This document shows positions 47,710-58,422 of a DNA stretch of 64,000 nucleotides, one piece after another (position 1 is the stretch's first letter; every line of letters starts with the position of its first letter). The notes under the pieces were generated by a model. The model saw only the letters and a program-made list of their open reading frames with translations, had not been told where the DNA came from and searched no databases. The position numbers were made by a program, and so were the translations under genes. The stretch is taken from the NCBI GenBank assembly GCA_027487245.1, contig JAIYDY010000032.1, forward strand, positions 1-64,000, in the 5' to 3' direction. This DNA comes from Hyphomicrobiales bacterium. Lineage in GTDB: Bacteria > Pseudomonadota > Alphaproteobacteria > Rhizobiales > Beijerinckiaceae.

Positions 47710-48951
47710 CTATATCGGCTCGCCACGCAGCAGCCGCGGTTGCGATGGGGATCGTCCCGCCGCCTGGGCGATGAAAAGGTCTTTCAGGCCCGGCATCCGG
47801 TCGACAAGCCCCAAACCAAGGTCGCGCGCCAGACGCACCGGTGCCAGATCGTTCGAGAACAGCTTGTTCAGTCCGTCGGTTACGACACCCATCGCCACAG
47901 TGTCGAAGCGCCTTGCCTGCTCGTAGGGCGTCAGCGCGGCGGGCGACCCGACATCAAGCCCGAGCCGGGCAGCATCGACGATTGCCTCCGCCAGCCCAGC
48001 CACGTCCTTGAGGCCAAGATTGAGGCCCTGCCCTGCAATCGGATGGATGACATGGGCTGCGTCGCCCAGCAGGGCCAGCCGCTCGCCGATGAAGCGTCGC
48101 GCCATGCCGAAGGAGAGCGGATAGGCCTTGGCCGGCGTCTCGATCTGGATGGCCCCGAGCTGGTGACCAAAGCGCGTCTCCAGTTCTTCCAGCAGATCCT
48201 CGGGATGGAGGGCCAGAAGGGCTGCGGCATCCGCCGTCGCCTCAGTCCAGACAATCGACGAGCGGTGGCCGCCATCGGCGCGGTCAGGCAAGGGCAGGAT
48301 CGCGAAAGGCCCTGCTGGCAGGAAGTGCTCGATCGCGCGCCCGCCATGGTCGCGTTCGTGGCCGATCGTGGCGACAATGCCCGACTGCCCGTAAGACCAG
48401 CCGACCCAGCCGATGCCGGCCTGCTCCCTGAGCCGCGAGCGCGCGCCGTCGGCGGCGACAACCAGCGCCGCGCCCAGGTTCTCCCCGGACGCAAGATGCA
48501 CGAGTGTCCGGTCGGCTCCCGCCCTTGCCTCGCGCACCACATCAGGGCGCATGATCACGCCGGAAGCGGCGCAAGCCTTGCCGAGTTCGGCATTGATCAC
48601 CTTGCTCCAGACCATGTGCGCAAAAGGTTCGCCCGCCGGTCCGGTACCCGCCGCCTCGCCCCCGAAGGTCAGGTAGGTCGGGCGCACCACATCGCGCGTG
48701 CGGCTGTCGGTGATGACCATGTCGGTGATCGGCTGCGCGCCATCCGCCATCCCGCCCCAGACGCCCAGCGCCTCGAACATGCGCCGCCCGGCTGCGGAGA
48801 TTGCGTAAGCCCGCTCGTCCGGGCGGGGACTTCCGGCCAGCACCGGATCGGCAACCACGATCTCATGGCTGTCTGCCAGCGCCTGCTTGAGCGCCAGCGC
48901 GAGGCTGAGCCCGGCCAACCCCGCACCGGCGATGACGATCCGCATGGACAT
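47710..48951 (-). CDS. UbiH/UbiF/Coq6-type FAD monooxygenase
   Basis: A 413-residue flavoprotein hydroxylase of ubiquinone biosynthesis. The FAD-binding GAGLAGLSLALALK motif is at about residues 8-21, the DG motif ADGARSRLRE near 160, and GDAAHVIHPIAGQGLNLGLKD near 290. The sequence does not show which ring position it hydroxylates, so no symbol is given. Starts at 48951 or 48945 are both possible. It is divergent from tesB and convergent with the Trm112-like gene. Confidence 0.9.
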   Translation of the reverse strand: MSMRIVIAGAGLAGLSLALALKQALADSHEIVVADPVLAGSPRPDERAYAISAAGRRMFEALGVWGGMADGAQPITDMVITDSRTRDVVRPTYLTFGGEAAGTGPAGEPFAHMVWSKVINAELGKACAASGVIMRPDVVREARAGADRTLVHLASGENLGAALVVAADGARSRLREQAGIGWVGWSYGQSGIVATIGHERDHGGRAIEHFLPAGPFAILPLPDRADGGHRSSIVWTEATADAAALLALHPEDLLEELETRFGHQLGAIQIETPAKAYPLSFGMARRFIGERLALLGDAAHVIHPIAGQGLNLGLKDVAGLAEAIVDAARLGLDVGSPAALTPYEQARRFDTVAMGVVTDGLNKLFSNDLAPVRLARDLGLGLVDRMPGLKDLFIAQAAGRSPSQPRLLRGEPI

Positions 48952-49094
48952 GGGCCTGATCCTCCACGGCATTGACACGCGCCGGCCTTGACGGAACCTG
49001 TTTGGACCCGCGTGATGGTGTTGACAAGCGCCGCGGCCAGCGGCGATCCGCCTCGGGTCGCCGCTTTGGCAAGGCGCACAAGGAGAACGCGGGC

Positions 49095-49961
49095 ATGGCC
49101 AGCGCCGTTGATGCACTGCTCGACATTCTGGACCTCGAGCCCCTCGAACAGAACCTGTTCCGTGGCCGCAGCCCGCAGGTCGGCTGGCAGCGCGTGTTCG
49201 GTGGCCAGGTCATCGGCCAGGCCCTGGTTGCAGCCTCCCGTACGGTGGAAAGCCGCAGTGCCCATTCGCTCCATGCCTATTTCCTGCTGCCGGGCGATCC
49301 GAAGGTGCCGATCATCTACGAGGTCGACCGCATCCGTGATGGCCGTTCGTTCACAACCCGGCGCGTCGTGGCCATCCAGCACGGGCAGGCCATCTTCTCG
49401 ATGTCGGCTTCCTACCATGACGCGGAGCCGGGCTACGACCATCAGGCCGAGATGCCGGATGTGCCGATGCCCGAAGACCTGCCCGATGAGCAGGAGGTCC
49501 GCACCACGATCCTGCCGACGATGCCGGCAGCTGTCCGCGCCTATTTCGAGCGCGAACGACCGATCGAACTGCGGCCCGTCGAATTCGCGCGCTATGCCAG
49601 CCGCGAACCGAGGCCGCCGCGTTTCCATGCCTGGATCAGGGCCACGCGCCGGCTTCCCGATGACCCGGTGCTGCACCGCTGCGTGCTGGCCTATGCATCG
49701 GACATGACCTTGCTTGATGCCTCGCTGATCGCCCATGGCCGGACCGTGTTCGAGAAGGGCATCCAGGCGGCCAGCCTCGATCACGCGCTCTGGTTCCACC
49801 GCCCGTTCCGGGCCGATGAATGGCTGCTCTATGCACAGGACAGCCCGTCCAGTTCCGGCGCGCTTGGGTTTTCCCGAGGTCTCATTTTCAACATCAAGGG
49901 GCAACTCGTCGCATCGGTGGCGCAGGAGGGCCTGATCCGGCCGCGCCCCGATCTTGATTGA
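49095..49961 (+). CDS. tesB: Acyl-CoA thioesterase II
   Basis: A 288-residue double hot-dog thioesterase hydrolysing acyl-CoAs. VFGGQVIGQALVAA near residues 34-47, HSLHAYFLLPGDP, and YASDMTLLDAS (with the catalytic Asp) near residue 203 match TesB. AAGGAG precedes the ATG at 49095. Divergent from the ubiH-type gene. No terminator is evident before the glnK region. Confidence 0.93.
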   Translation: MASAVDALLDILDLEPLEQNLFRGRSPQVGWQRVFGGQVIGQALVAASRTVESRSAHSLHAYFLLPGDPKVPIIYEVDRIRDGRSFTTRRVVAIQHGQAIFSMSASYHDAEPGYDHQAEMPDVPMPEDLPDEQEVRTTILPTMPAAVRAYFERERPIELRPVEFARYASREPRPPRFHAWIRATRRLPDDPVLHRCVLAYASDMTLLDASLIAHGRTVFEKGIQAASLDHALWFHRPFRADEWLLYAQDSPSSSGALGFSRGLIFNIKGQLVASVAQEGLIRPRPDLD

Positions 49962-50269
49962 GACGGGGGTCTGCGTCCAACACATCATGGATTGCTTCTT
50001 GCAATAGCACTGCCTCTCGAAGTGGCATTTGCCTAAATTTTGATCTTATGCAGAGCATGCTTCGGCGTGCAGGCAAGCCTCTGCCAAGCCGACTGCGTAT
50101 TTATCCGGACGGATCATCCGTCGTGGTTCCTGAATCGCGCCCCAACACCCCGTTGGCATACTCCTTGATAGAACCTTACCGAAGCGCGCGGGTTCCTGCG
50201 TGCTGTCGTGCAAGTGACGCCGGAGCCCTGGTCAGGGACAGGCGACCAACAGATGGGGTGTGAGGCAAC
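49962..50269 (+). promoter_or_regulatory. glnK-amtB upstream region
   Basis: This 308-base gap holds no protein gene. A sigma-54-like element lies at 50154-50169. Further upstream a compact hairpin GCATGC-TTCG-GCGTGC (50055-50070) has a C(UUCG)G tetraloop, exceptionally stable if transcribed. A perfect NtrC dyad was not found. AT-rich DNA at 50030-50048 could hold another promoter. Confidence 0.45.
50154..50169 (+). promoter_or_regulatory. Weak sigma-54 promoter candidate for glnK-amtB
   Basis: TGGCATA-CTCC-TTGAT has GG and the TTG element with the 10-base spacing expected of -24/-12 promoters (consensus TGGCAC-N5-TTGC). The nearly invariant C of the -12 GC is A here, a serious mismatch. glnK-amtB operons are usually under NtrC/RpoN control, which is the main reason to list it. 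Confidence 0.3.
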
Positions 50270-50608
50270 ATGAAAATCGTGATGGCCATCATCAAGCCGT
50301 TCAAGCTCGAGGAGGTTCGTGATGCGCTCACGGGTCTTGGCGTGCACGGCCTGACCGTGACCGAAGTGAAGGGCTACGGCCGTCAGAAGGGTCACACCGA
50401 AATCTATCGTGGCGCTGAATACGCCGTGAGCTTTCTGCCGAAGATCAAGATCGAAGTGGCGGTTGCTAACGATCTCGTCGGCAAGGTGATCGACGCCATC
50501 ACCGGCGCTGCCCGCACCGGACAGATCGGCGACGGCAAAATCTTCGTGTCCTCGATCGAGCGTGCCGTGCGGATCCGCACCGGCGAGACCGATCAGGACG
50601 CCCTGTGA
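50270..50608 (+). CDS. glnK: Nitrogen regulatory protein P-II (GlnK)
   Basis: A 112-residue PII signalling protein that binds 2-oxoglutarate and ATP/ADP and gates AmtB. The uridylylation site is Y51 in the T-loop (EIYRGAEYAVSF); the C-loop GDGKIFVSSIERAVRIRTGE is intact. Linkage to amtB 29 bases downstream identifies it as GlnK rather than GlnB. GAGG precedes the ATG. Confidence 0.96.
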   Translation: MKIVMAIIKPFKLEEVRDALTGLGVHGLTVTEVKGYGRQKGHTEIYRGAEYAVSFLPKIKIEVAVANDLVGKVIDAITGAARTGQIGDGKIFVSSIERAVRIRTGETDQDAL

Positions 50609-50637
50609 TCAGTGCCCCATTCTGGAGAGTAAGCCTC

Positions 50638-52128
<1,491 letters not shown>

Positions 52129-52158
52129 TCCACGACCGCTGTCATTCAGCACAACGCG

Positions 52159-52190
52159 AACCCCGGCACCTCACGGTGCCGGGGTTTTTC
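52159..52190 (+). terminator. Intrinsic terminator of glnK-amtB
   Basis: AACCCCGGCACC (52159-52170), loop TCAC, GGTGCCGGGGTT (52175-52186), then TTTC. A perfect 12-bp stem 31 bases after amtB. Confidence 0.93.
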
Positions 52191-52330
52191 GTGCGCGGCA
52201 GCCCGTCGGCAAGCCATAAGGTTAAGCGCGCCTTAACCCGCGGCTTCCTATTGTCGGAAAGGGTCCGCCACCTGTGCCGGAGCCTGCCTTGTTGCCGCGA
52301 GCGTGAGCTCAACCGCGAGCCGATGATTCC

Positions 52331-54946
52331 ATGCGCATGATCCGACGCCACTCCCTGATCGATCATCTTCCACCGGCCCTGCGGGCTTTCGCCAGTCGCC
52401 GCGCCGCCGAGATGACGGGCTTTGCCCTGATCGCGCTGATCGTCATGCTGATGGCCGCGCTCGCCAGTTGGTCGGTCGATGATCCCAGTCTCAACAACGC
52501 CACGGATGGCAGGGTCCGCAACCTCATGGGCAGACCCGGCGCCATCGTCTCGGACGTTTTGATGCAGCTGTTCGGCCTCGGTGTCGTCGCGGTCCTGCTG
52601 CCGCCTTTCGCATGGGCGCTGAAGCTGCTGCGGACGCGGACGCTCGGCCGCTTCGCGCTGCGCCTGGCGCTCTGGCTGATGGGCTCCGTTGCCGCCGCTG
52701 CGGTGGCCAGCGCACTGCCGCCCTCGGACCGCTGGCCCCTGCCGACCGGGCTCGGCGGCGTGGTCGGCGATTCGCTCCACCTGGGGGCCCGCAACCTGAT
52801 CGGGCTCGCCGGTTCGCCCTTTGGCAGCCTGATCGGCTTCGCATGGCTCGCCCTCGCCGTGCTGGCACTGACAGCATCAGCTGGCTATGCCTTCACCCGT
52901 GATGCCGACGACACGGACGATCCGGCCATCGCTGAGGAAGACGAGGACGATCTGCGCGCCGACACCGATCCCGGCCTTGGCGTGATCCTCGTCGGCGGCC
53001 TTGCCCATATGATCATGACCGCGCAGGGCACAATCCGGCGCTGGTTTGGTGGCGGCAGGAGCCTCGCCTACGCCGGCCAAGGGCATGCTGGCCAGGCAGA
53101 GGCTCAGGCGCAGCGCTCCTCGCGCGTGCGGGTTGAACCCGAATTCGGCGACAACGCCCCGCGCGCGGCCCGCCAGACCTTGCCGGATCGGCCGCTCGCC
53201 AACCAGGGGCCCCGAACCATGGCACCGGGGAACGAGGGCACAGCGCAGCGCAGCGCAGGCAGGCCCCTCGTCGATGACCGCGACGATCATGGCGGCGACG
53301 CCGCATTCGATGATGAACCAGTCAGCCAGCGCGTGGCAGCCCCGCCGCCGCCACCGAAGCCGGGCAAGCGCATCCAGCGCGAGGCGCAGCCTTCCTTGCT
53401 GGACAGGGACGAATTCACGCTGCCGGCCCTGACCTTCCTGACGGAGCCGAAGAAGGCTCCGGTGGCCCAGATCTCGACCGATGCGCTGGAACAGAACGCC
53501 ACGCTGCTCGAAGGCGTGCTGGAAGATTTCGGCGTCCGCGGCGAGATCACGCAGGTCCGGCCAGGCCCGGTCGTCACCCTCTACGAGCTGGAGCCGGCCC
53601 CCGGCACCAAATCATCGCGGGTCATCAGCCTTGCGGATGACATTGCCCGTTCGATGAGTGCCGTCTCCGCCCGTGTCGCCGTGGTTCAGGGTCGCAATGC
53701 CATCGGCGTCGAACTGCCGAACACCAAGCGCGAGACGGTCTTCCTGCGCGAATTGCTGGCCAGCGCCGATTTCGAGCAGAGCAAGCACAAGCTCGCGCTG
53801 TGCCTCGGCAAGACCATCGGCGGTGAACCGGTGATCGCCGATCTGGCCAAGATGCCGCACCTGCTGGTGGCCGGTACCACCGGCTCGGGCAAGTCCGTTG
53901 CCATCAACACCATGATCCTGTCGCTGCTCTACCGGCTCAAGCCCGAGGAATGCCGCCTGATCATGGTCGATCCCAAGATGCTGGAATTGTCGGTCTATGA
54001 CGGCATCCCGCATCTGCTGACCCCGGTCGTGACCGACCCCAAGAAGGCGGTCGTCGCCCTCAAATGGGCGGTTCGCGAGATGGAGGAACGCTACAAGAAG
54101 ATGTCGAAGCTTGGCGTGCGCAACATCGACGGCTTCAACCAGCGCGTGGTCGAGGCCCGCGACAAGGGCGAGGTCATCACCCGCACCGTGCAGACCGGCT
54201 TTGATCGCCACACCGGCGAAGCCATCTACGAGCAGGAGACGATGGATCTCGAAGCCCTGCCCTATCTGGTCGTGATCGTCGACGAGATGGCAGACCTGAT
54301 GATGGTGGCCGGCAAGGACATCGAGGGTGCCATCCAGCGGCTGGCCCAGATGGCCCGCGCCGCTGGCATCCATGTCGTGCTGGCGACCCAAAGGCCGTCG
54401 GTCGATGTCATCACCGGCACGATCAAGGCAAACTTCCCGACGCGCATCTCGTTCCAGGTGACCTCGAAGATCGACTCGCGCACGATCCTGGGCGAGCAGG
54501 GCGCCGAGCAGCTTCTCGGCCAGGGCGACATGCTGTTCATGGCCGGTGGCGGACGCATCACCCGTGTGCATGGCCCCTTCGTGTCGGATGGCGAGGTCGA
54601 GAAGGTCGTGGCCCATCTCAAGACCCAGGGACGGCCCAACTACCTTGATGCGGTGACAGCGGACGAGAGCGAGCTTCCCGCCGCCGGCGCCGACGAGGAT
54701 GGCGCGGTTTTCGACAAGAGCGACATGGGCGCAGCCTCCGAGGATCCCTACGAGCAGGCGGTCGCGGTTGTCCTGCGCGACAAGAAGGCCTCGACATCCT
54801 ATATCCAGCGCCGTCTCCAGATCGGCTACAACCGGGCAGCCTCGATCATGGAGCGGATGGAGAACGAAGGCATCGTCGGCCCCGCCAATCATGCTGGCAA
54901 GCGCGAGATTCTGGTCGAGACGCAGGACATGCGCGACGACGATTGA
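52331..54946 (+). CDS. ftsK: DNA translocase FtsK
   Basis: An 871-residue septal DNA pump needed for chromosome dimer resolution. Four membrane helices occupy about residues 28-200. A charged, Pro/Arg-rich linker (about 205-370) follows and is short compared with E. coli. The RecA-type motor has Walker [15 protein letters not shown] near residue 515 and Walker [14 protein letters not shown] near 647. The C-terminal gamma winged helix ([22 protein letters not shown]) reads KOPS sites. The gene is followed by the lolA-like gene after 137 bases. Confidence 0.95.
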   Translation: MRMIRRHSLIDHLPPALRAFASRRAAEMTGFALIALIVMLMAALASWSVDDPSLNNATDGRVRNLMGRPGAIVSDVLMQLFGLGVVAVLLPPFAWALKLLRTRTLGRFALRLALWLMGSVAAAAVASALPPSDRWPLPTGLGGVVGDSLHLGARNLIGLAGSPFGSLIGFAWLALAVLALTASAGYAFTRDADDTDDPAIAEEDEDDLRADTDPGLGVILVGGLAHMIMTAQGTIRRWFGGGRSLAYAGQGHAGQAEAQAQRSSRVRVEPEFGDNAPRAARQTLPDRPLANQGPRTMAPGNEGTAQRSAGRPLVDDRDDHGGDAAFDDEPVSQRVAAPPPPPKPGKRIQREAQPSLLDRDEFTLPALTFLTEPKKAPVAQISTDALEQNATLLEGVLEDFGVRGEITQVRPGPVVTLYELEPAPGTKSSRVISLADDIARSMSAVSARVAVVQGRNAIGVELPNTKRETVFLRELLASADFEQSKHKLALCLGKTIGGEPVIADLAKMPHLLVAGTTGSGKSVAINTMILSLLYRLKPEECRLIMVDPKMLELSVYDGIPHLLTPVVTDPKKAVVALKWAVREMEERYKKMSKLGVRNIDGFNQRVVEARDKGEVITRTVQTGFDRHTGEAIYEQETMDLEALPYLVVIVDEMADLMMVAGKDIEGAIQRLAQMARAAGIHVVLATQRPSVDVITGTIKANFPTRISFQVTSKIDSRTILGEQGAEQLLGQGDMLFMAGGGRITRVHGPFVSDGEVEKVVAHLKTQGRPNYLDAVTADESELPAAGADEDGAVFDKSDMGAASEDPYEQAVAVVLRDKKASTSYIQRRLQIGYNRAASIMERMENEGIVGPANHAGKREILVETQDMRDDD

Positions 54947-55032
54947 CAGGTTGCGATTGAACTTGCCCTGCCAGATCTCCATCTAGGGGATGGGCATGAC
55001 GCGATGTGTCGTCGCACACGTTCCTGCATGGG

Positions 55033-55049
55033 CCATCGTGGCACGATGG
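55033..55049 (+). repeat. Short hairpin in the ftsK-lolA gap
   Basis: CCATCGT (55033-55039), loop GGC, ACGATGG (55043-55049), a perfect 7-bp stem about 35 bases before the lolA-like ATG. No T-run follows, so it is not an intrinsic terminator; it could shape the 5' leader. Confidence 0.4.
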
Positions 55050-55083
55050 ACCGGACATGGCACCGGATGGGAAGGAAGTAGGC

Positions 55084-55938
55084 ATGTTGGTGCGCTTGTG
55101 CGGTCTCGCGGCCCTGGTCCTGGTGACGGCGGCGGAACCGGCTCTCGCCGAGTCCCGGACGATGGCCCAGTTGCTGGCCCAGTCAGCAACCCCATCACCT
55201 GTCCAGTCCCCCGCCCCGACGCAGCCGCCTTCCCCACCCCGTCGGCCTGCGGAACTCGAAGGACCCGCGCGTACCCCGGCACAGCCTCAGCCTGCCACCA
55301 GCGCTGGCCCGACACGGCTCCAGACCGACGTGCCATTGCCCGGCCCGCGCCCGGCCACTCCGCCCGCTTCTGCCGCGTCTTCCGGAGCACTCAGCGAGGA
55401 TGCGGCCCTCGAACGGGTCAACAGCTACATGAACTCGTTCCAGACGCTGATCGCCGATTTCAGCCAGTTGGGTGCCGATGGCCGGAAGTATCAGGGCAAG
55501 CTCTACATTCACCGGCCCGGCCGCATGCGCTTTACCTATGACCCTCCGGCGACCATCGAAGTCATCGCCGATGGCACGAGCGTGGCCGTGCGCGATCGTC
55601 GCCTGGCGACGCAGGACAATTACTTTATTGGCCAGACACCGCTGAAGTTCCTGCTCAAGGATCAGATCGATCTCAAGCGTGACGTCAAGGTCACGCGCGT
55701 CGTCTCGACACCGGACGCCATCCGCGTCACGGTCGAGGACAAGGCAACGCTCGGAGGCACCTCGCGCATCACCATCCACTACGATCCGCGCAGCAACAGC
55801 CTCAAGCAATGGGTCATCATCGATCCGCAGGGCTACGAGACCAGCGTCCAGGTCGCCAATCTCGATACCAGCCGGCGACCCGATCCAGCCCTGTTCAGGA
55901 TCACAACCGAAATGCCGTCCCGCAGCTCCAGCAACTGA
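55084..55938 (+). CDS. LolA-like outer-membrane lipoprotein carrier protein
   Basis: A 284-residue periplasmic protein: signal peptide ending at PALAES (about residue 22), then a low-complexity Pro/Ala/Gln-rich linker to about residue 100, then a LolA-type beta-barrel half (INRV-like LERVNSYMNSFQTLIADFSQ, GKLYIHRPGRMRFTYDPP, DQIDLKRDVKV). LolA carries lipoproteins from the LolCDE complex to the outer membrane. The linker is absent from E. coli LolA and is notable. GGAAGG lies before the ATG at 55084. Confidence 0.88.
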   Translation: MLVRLCGLAALVLVTAAEPALAESRTMAQLLAQSATPSPVQSPAPTQPPSPPRRPAELEGPARTPAQPQPATSAGPTRLQTDVPLPGPRPATPPASAASSGALSEDAALERVNSYMNSFQTLIADFSQLGADGRKYQGKLYIHRPGRMRFTYDPPATIEVIADGTSVAVRDRRLATQDNYFIGQTPLKFLLKDQIDLKRDVKVTRVVSTPDAIRVTVEDKATLGGTSRITIHYDPRSNSLKQWVIIDPQGYETSVQVANLDTSRRPDPALFRITTEMPSRSSSN

Positions 55939-56044
55939 GCGCTTCGCCAGCTGACCGTATCGAAAACCGTGGACGGTCCTTCAACCGGCTAAAATGGCGC
56001 CCTTAGGCACTTGAATCGATTAATCGGTGCACTAGTTTGCATCA

Positions 56045-56177
56045 GGGGAAACACGTATGTCTGCCCGGTTCCCCCGGATCAGGCGGCCATCCCCCACCCC
56101 GCAGGACATCCCTCCTTGCGGTCGCGTGTCACAACGCAAGCGCCCAGCCTTCCCCCGAGGTTGGGCGCTCTCTTTTG
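56045..56177 (+). ncRNA. Candidate small structured RNA, possibly 6S-like
   Basis: A TTGAAT (56011-56016) and TAGTTT (56033-56038) spaced by 16 bases could start a transcript near 56045 that ends in the terminator at 56139-56176. Internally ACACG (56051-56055) pairs with CGTGT (56125-56129), and ATGTC-TGC (56057-56064) pairs with GCA-GGACAT with one bulge, leaving a large asymmetric internal loop. A rod with a central bubble is the architecture of 6S RNA, but the length (about 130 bases) is short and I could not confirm conserved residues. It may be an unrelated small RNA or an lolA 3' leader. Confidence 0.42.
56139..56176 (+). terminator. Intrinsic terminator in the lolA-xthA gap
   Basis: AGCGCCCAGCCT (56139-56150), 7-base loop, AGGTTGGGCGCT (56158-56169), then CTCTTTTG. 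The 12-bp stem contains one G-U pair. It is 200 bases past the lolA stop, which suits a separate small transcript at least as well as lolA itself. Confidence 0.85.
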
Positions 56178-56336
56178 CGGACCATGCGGCGCAGCAACGA
56201 ACATGGCGTGAATGCCGGGCTCGCCGTGATTCTCCGGTGGGTTCAGGGGTCGGGCATCTTGTCAGCCCGTCCCCGTTCGGCGCATGACCATCTTGCCCCC
56301 GATGCGCGACCTCAATCCCTCAGCGGACTTGCCGCC

Positions 56337-57152
56337 ATGCAACTTGCCGTCACGACCTGGAACATCAACTCGGTTCGCCTGCGTTTTCCGATCGTCAGGG
56401 ATCTGATCGAGCAGGAACGTCCGGATGTCCTGTGTCTTCAGGAAACCAAGACCCCGGACGACAAGTTCCCTGCTGCCGAGTTCAGGGCGCTGGGCTACCT
56501 GTATCAGGCGATCATCGGCAACAAGGGCTACAACGGCGTGGCCATCCTGTCGCGCCTGCCGTTCTCGGATGCTCAGGCCATGCCGATGTGCGGAAAGCCC
56601 GATGCACGGCACATGTCGGTCACCCTGGCCGGCGAGGCGCGCAAGGCCGCAGGCATCACCATTCACAATTTCTACGTGCCAGCCGGCGGCGATGAGCCGG
56701 ACCCTTCGGTCAACGACAAGTTTGCCCACAAGCTGGCCTTCCTCGCCGAGATGGACGCCTGGGCGCGGGCCTTCCAGCCAACCGGTCAGCAGGCGATTCT
56801 GGTCGGCGATCTCAACATCGCGCCGTATGAGACCGATGTCTGGAGCCACAAGCAGTTGCTCGATGTGGTCAGCCACACGCCGATCGAGACGCAAACCCTC
56901 GAAAGGTTGCGGGCAGACCATGGTTGGGTCGATGCCATCCGGCAGCTGATGCCCGAGCCGGAACGTGTCTACACCTGGTGGAGCTATCGCGCTGCGGATT
57001 GGGAAGCGGCAGACAAGGGCCGCCGGCTCGACCATGTCTGGCTGTCACCTTCGCTGGCCGGCGCGCTGCACTCGGCCGACATCCACAAGCATGCCCGCGG
57101 CTGGGAGCGCCCGTCCGATCATGCCCCGATCACGGTGCGGCTGGCGTTGTAG
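56337..57152 (+). CDS. xthA: Exodeoxyribonuclease III
   Basis: A 271-residue AP endonuclease/3'-5' exonuclease of the ExoIII family acting in base excision repair. Catalytic Glu is in LQETKTPD (about residue 35), the metal Asp/Asn pair in GDLNIAP, and Asp-His in RPSDHAPIT at the C-terminus. The ATG at 56337 gives MQLAVTTWNINSV, the standard family start, and excludes a 100-residue extension through the intergenic region. It is convergent with the cNMP-binding protein gene. Confidence 0.95.
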   Translation: MQLAVTTWNINSVRLRFPIVRDLIEQERPDVLCLQETKTPDDKFPAAEFRALGYLYQAIIGNKGYNGVAILSRLPFSDAQAMPMCGKPDARHMSVTLAGEARKAAGITIHNFYVPAGGDEPDPSVNDKFAHKLAFLAEMDAWARAFQPTGQQAILVGDLNIAPYETDVWSHKQLLDVVSHTPIETQTLERLRADHGWVDAIRQLMPEPERVYTWWSYRAADWEAADKGRRLDHVWLSPSLAGALHSADIHKHARGWERPSDHAPITVRLAL

Positions 57153-57198
57153 CGCTTGTCGCTGGCCGCATGATGACGGCGAGACAAAGGGCAGGACG

Positions 57199-57660
57199 TC
57201 AATCGCCAGCGGCGGTGATCGTGTGACGGACCCGGGCTAGATCGTCCGACAGGGCCATGACCCGCTGGGAAAGAGCCCGGTGCAGCACCGCAGCAGCATC
57301 CGGAAACTCGCCAAGGACGCGGCTCATGACGCCTCTGGCAATCTTCATCACGGTGGTGGTTTCGCGCGCCACCGCTGTGGCAGGTCTGGCAACTTCCGCA
57401 AACAGGGCCGTTTCGCCAAGCAGAAAGCCCGGCGTGGCGACTTCAGCCGCCGGCGAGCCATCGTCACGCGGATCAAGCGCGATCGAACCTGTGATGACCA
57501 GATAGCCGCCATCAGCGACATCACCCTTGCGGAACAGCACATCTCCTGTCCGAAGAAAGCGCGTTTCCGCTGCGAAGGCCAGAAGCCGCAAGCCCTCGCG
57601 CGGCAGCAGGCCAAGAATCGGCTGGACTGCCATCACCTCGATATCCTGCTCAAGCGCCAA
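57199..57660 (-). CDS. Cyclic nucleotide-binding domain protein without DNA-binding domain
   Basis: A protein of about 153 residues consisting of one CRP-type cNMP-binding domain (GDVLFRKGDVADGGYLVITG, then GFLLGETALFAE with the phosphate-binding cassette region) and a C-terminal helix. The helix-turn-helix of CRP/FNR regulators is missing. No ATG fits well: TTG at 57660 after GGGGTG gives ALEQDIEV at the start, TTG at 57675 and ATG at 57633 are alternatives. It follows the OmpR-type regulator gene by 75 bases on the same strand, so the two may be cotranscribed. Confidence 0.75.
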   Translation of the reverse strand: MALEQDIEVMAVQPILGLLPREGLRLLAFAAETRFLRTGDVLFRKGDVADGGYLVITGSIALDPRDDGSPAAEVATPGFLLGETALFAEVARPATAVARETTTVMKIARGVMSRVLGEFPDAAAVLHRALSQRVMALSDDLARVRHTITAAGD

Positions 57661-57735
57661 GACGACACCCCGCAATTGGACGCCGGATCCACGCCGGGAC
57701 GTTCACGTCCACCACAGGCTGTCCAACCCCTGTCA

Positions 57736-58422
57736 TCATGGCTCCAGCCGGTATCCGCCCGGATCGGTCATCAGGATCGTGGCGCGGCTGGTGTCCGGCT
57801 CGATCTTCTGGCGCAGGCGATAGATGTGGGTTTCCAGGGTGTGGGTTGTCACCGTCGCGTTATAGCCCCAGACCTCCTGCAGCAGCACATCGCGCGGCAC
57901 GGGCTTGCGCCCGGCACGGTAAAGATAGCGCAGGATCGCCGTTTCCTTCTCGGTCAGCTTGAGTTTCGAGCCCTTGGCCGAGACCAGCAGCTTCGAGCCG
58001 GGGTGGAAGGTGTAGGGGCCGATCTGGAAGACCGCATCCTCGCTGCCCTGATGCTGTCTCAGGTGCGCCCGGATCCGTGCAAGCAGCACGGCGAATCGGA
58101 ACGGCTTGACCACATAGTCGTTGGCACCGGCTTCCAGCCCCAGAACCGTATCGGCGTCGGAGCCCTGTGCTGTCAGCATGATGATCGGGCTCTTGAAACC
58201 GTTCCGGCGCATCTGCTTCACCGCCTCGCGCCCATCCATGTCCGGCAAGCCGACATCCATGACGGCAAGGTCGATCCGCTCCGCCTTGGCGGACTGGATG
58301 GCATCGGCAGCATTGGCCGCCTGGATCACGCCAAACTCTTCATACTGCGCGAGTTGCTCGGCCAACGTCTCGCGCAACACGTCTTCATCATCGACCAGGA
58401 GAAGCTTGAATGTCTGTGACAT
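57736..58422 (-). CDS. OmpR/PhoB family response regulator
   Basis: A 228-residue two-component regulator. The receiver domain (1-120) has the acidic pair DDED at 11-14, the phospho-acceptor D56 in AVMDVGLPD, a Thr in MLTAQ and Lys in VVKPF. The C-terminal winged helix (about 130-226) has TVTTHTLETHIYRLRQKI as recognition helix and GGYRLEP at the end. No histidine kinase gene is adjacent, so it is an orphan in this window. It is divergent from the YkuD gene. Confidence 0.92.
   Translation of the reverse strand: MSQTFKLLLVDDEDVLRETLAEQLAQYEEFGVIQAANAADAIQSAKAERIDLAVMDVGLPDMDGREAVKQMRRNGFKSPIIMLTAQGSDADTVLGLEAGANDYVVKPFRFAVLLARIRAHLRQHQGSEDAVFQIGPYTFHPGSKLLVSAKGSKLKLTEKETAILRYLYRAGRKPVPRDVLLQEVWGYNATVTTHTLETHIYRLRQKIEPDTSRATILMTDPGGYRLEP

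Larger units (their letters stand above)
55939..56336. other. lolA-xthA intergenic region without a protein gene
   Basis: This 398-base gap contains a candidate small RNA (about 56045-56177) with promoter-like elements and an intrinsic terminator, then about 160 bases leading to xthA. Open frames running through it extend xthA artificially and have no homology to exonuclease III N-termini. Confidence 0.6.
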
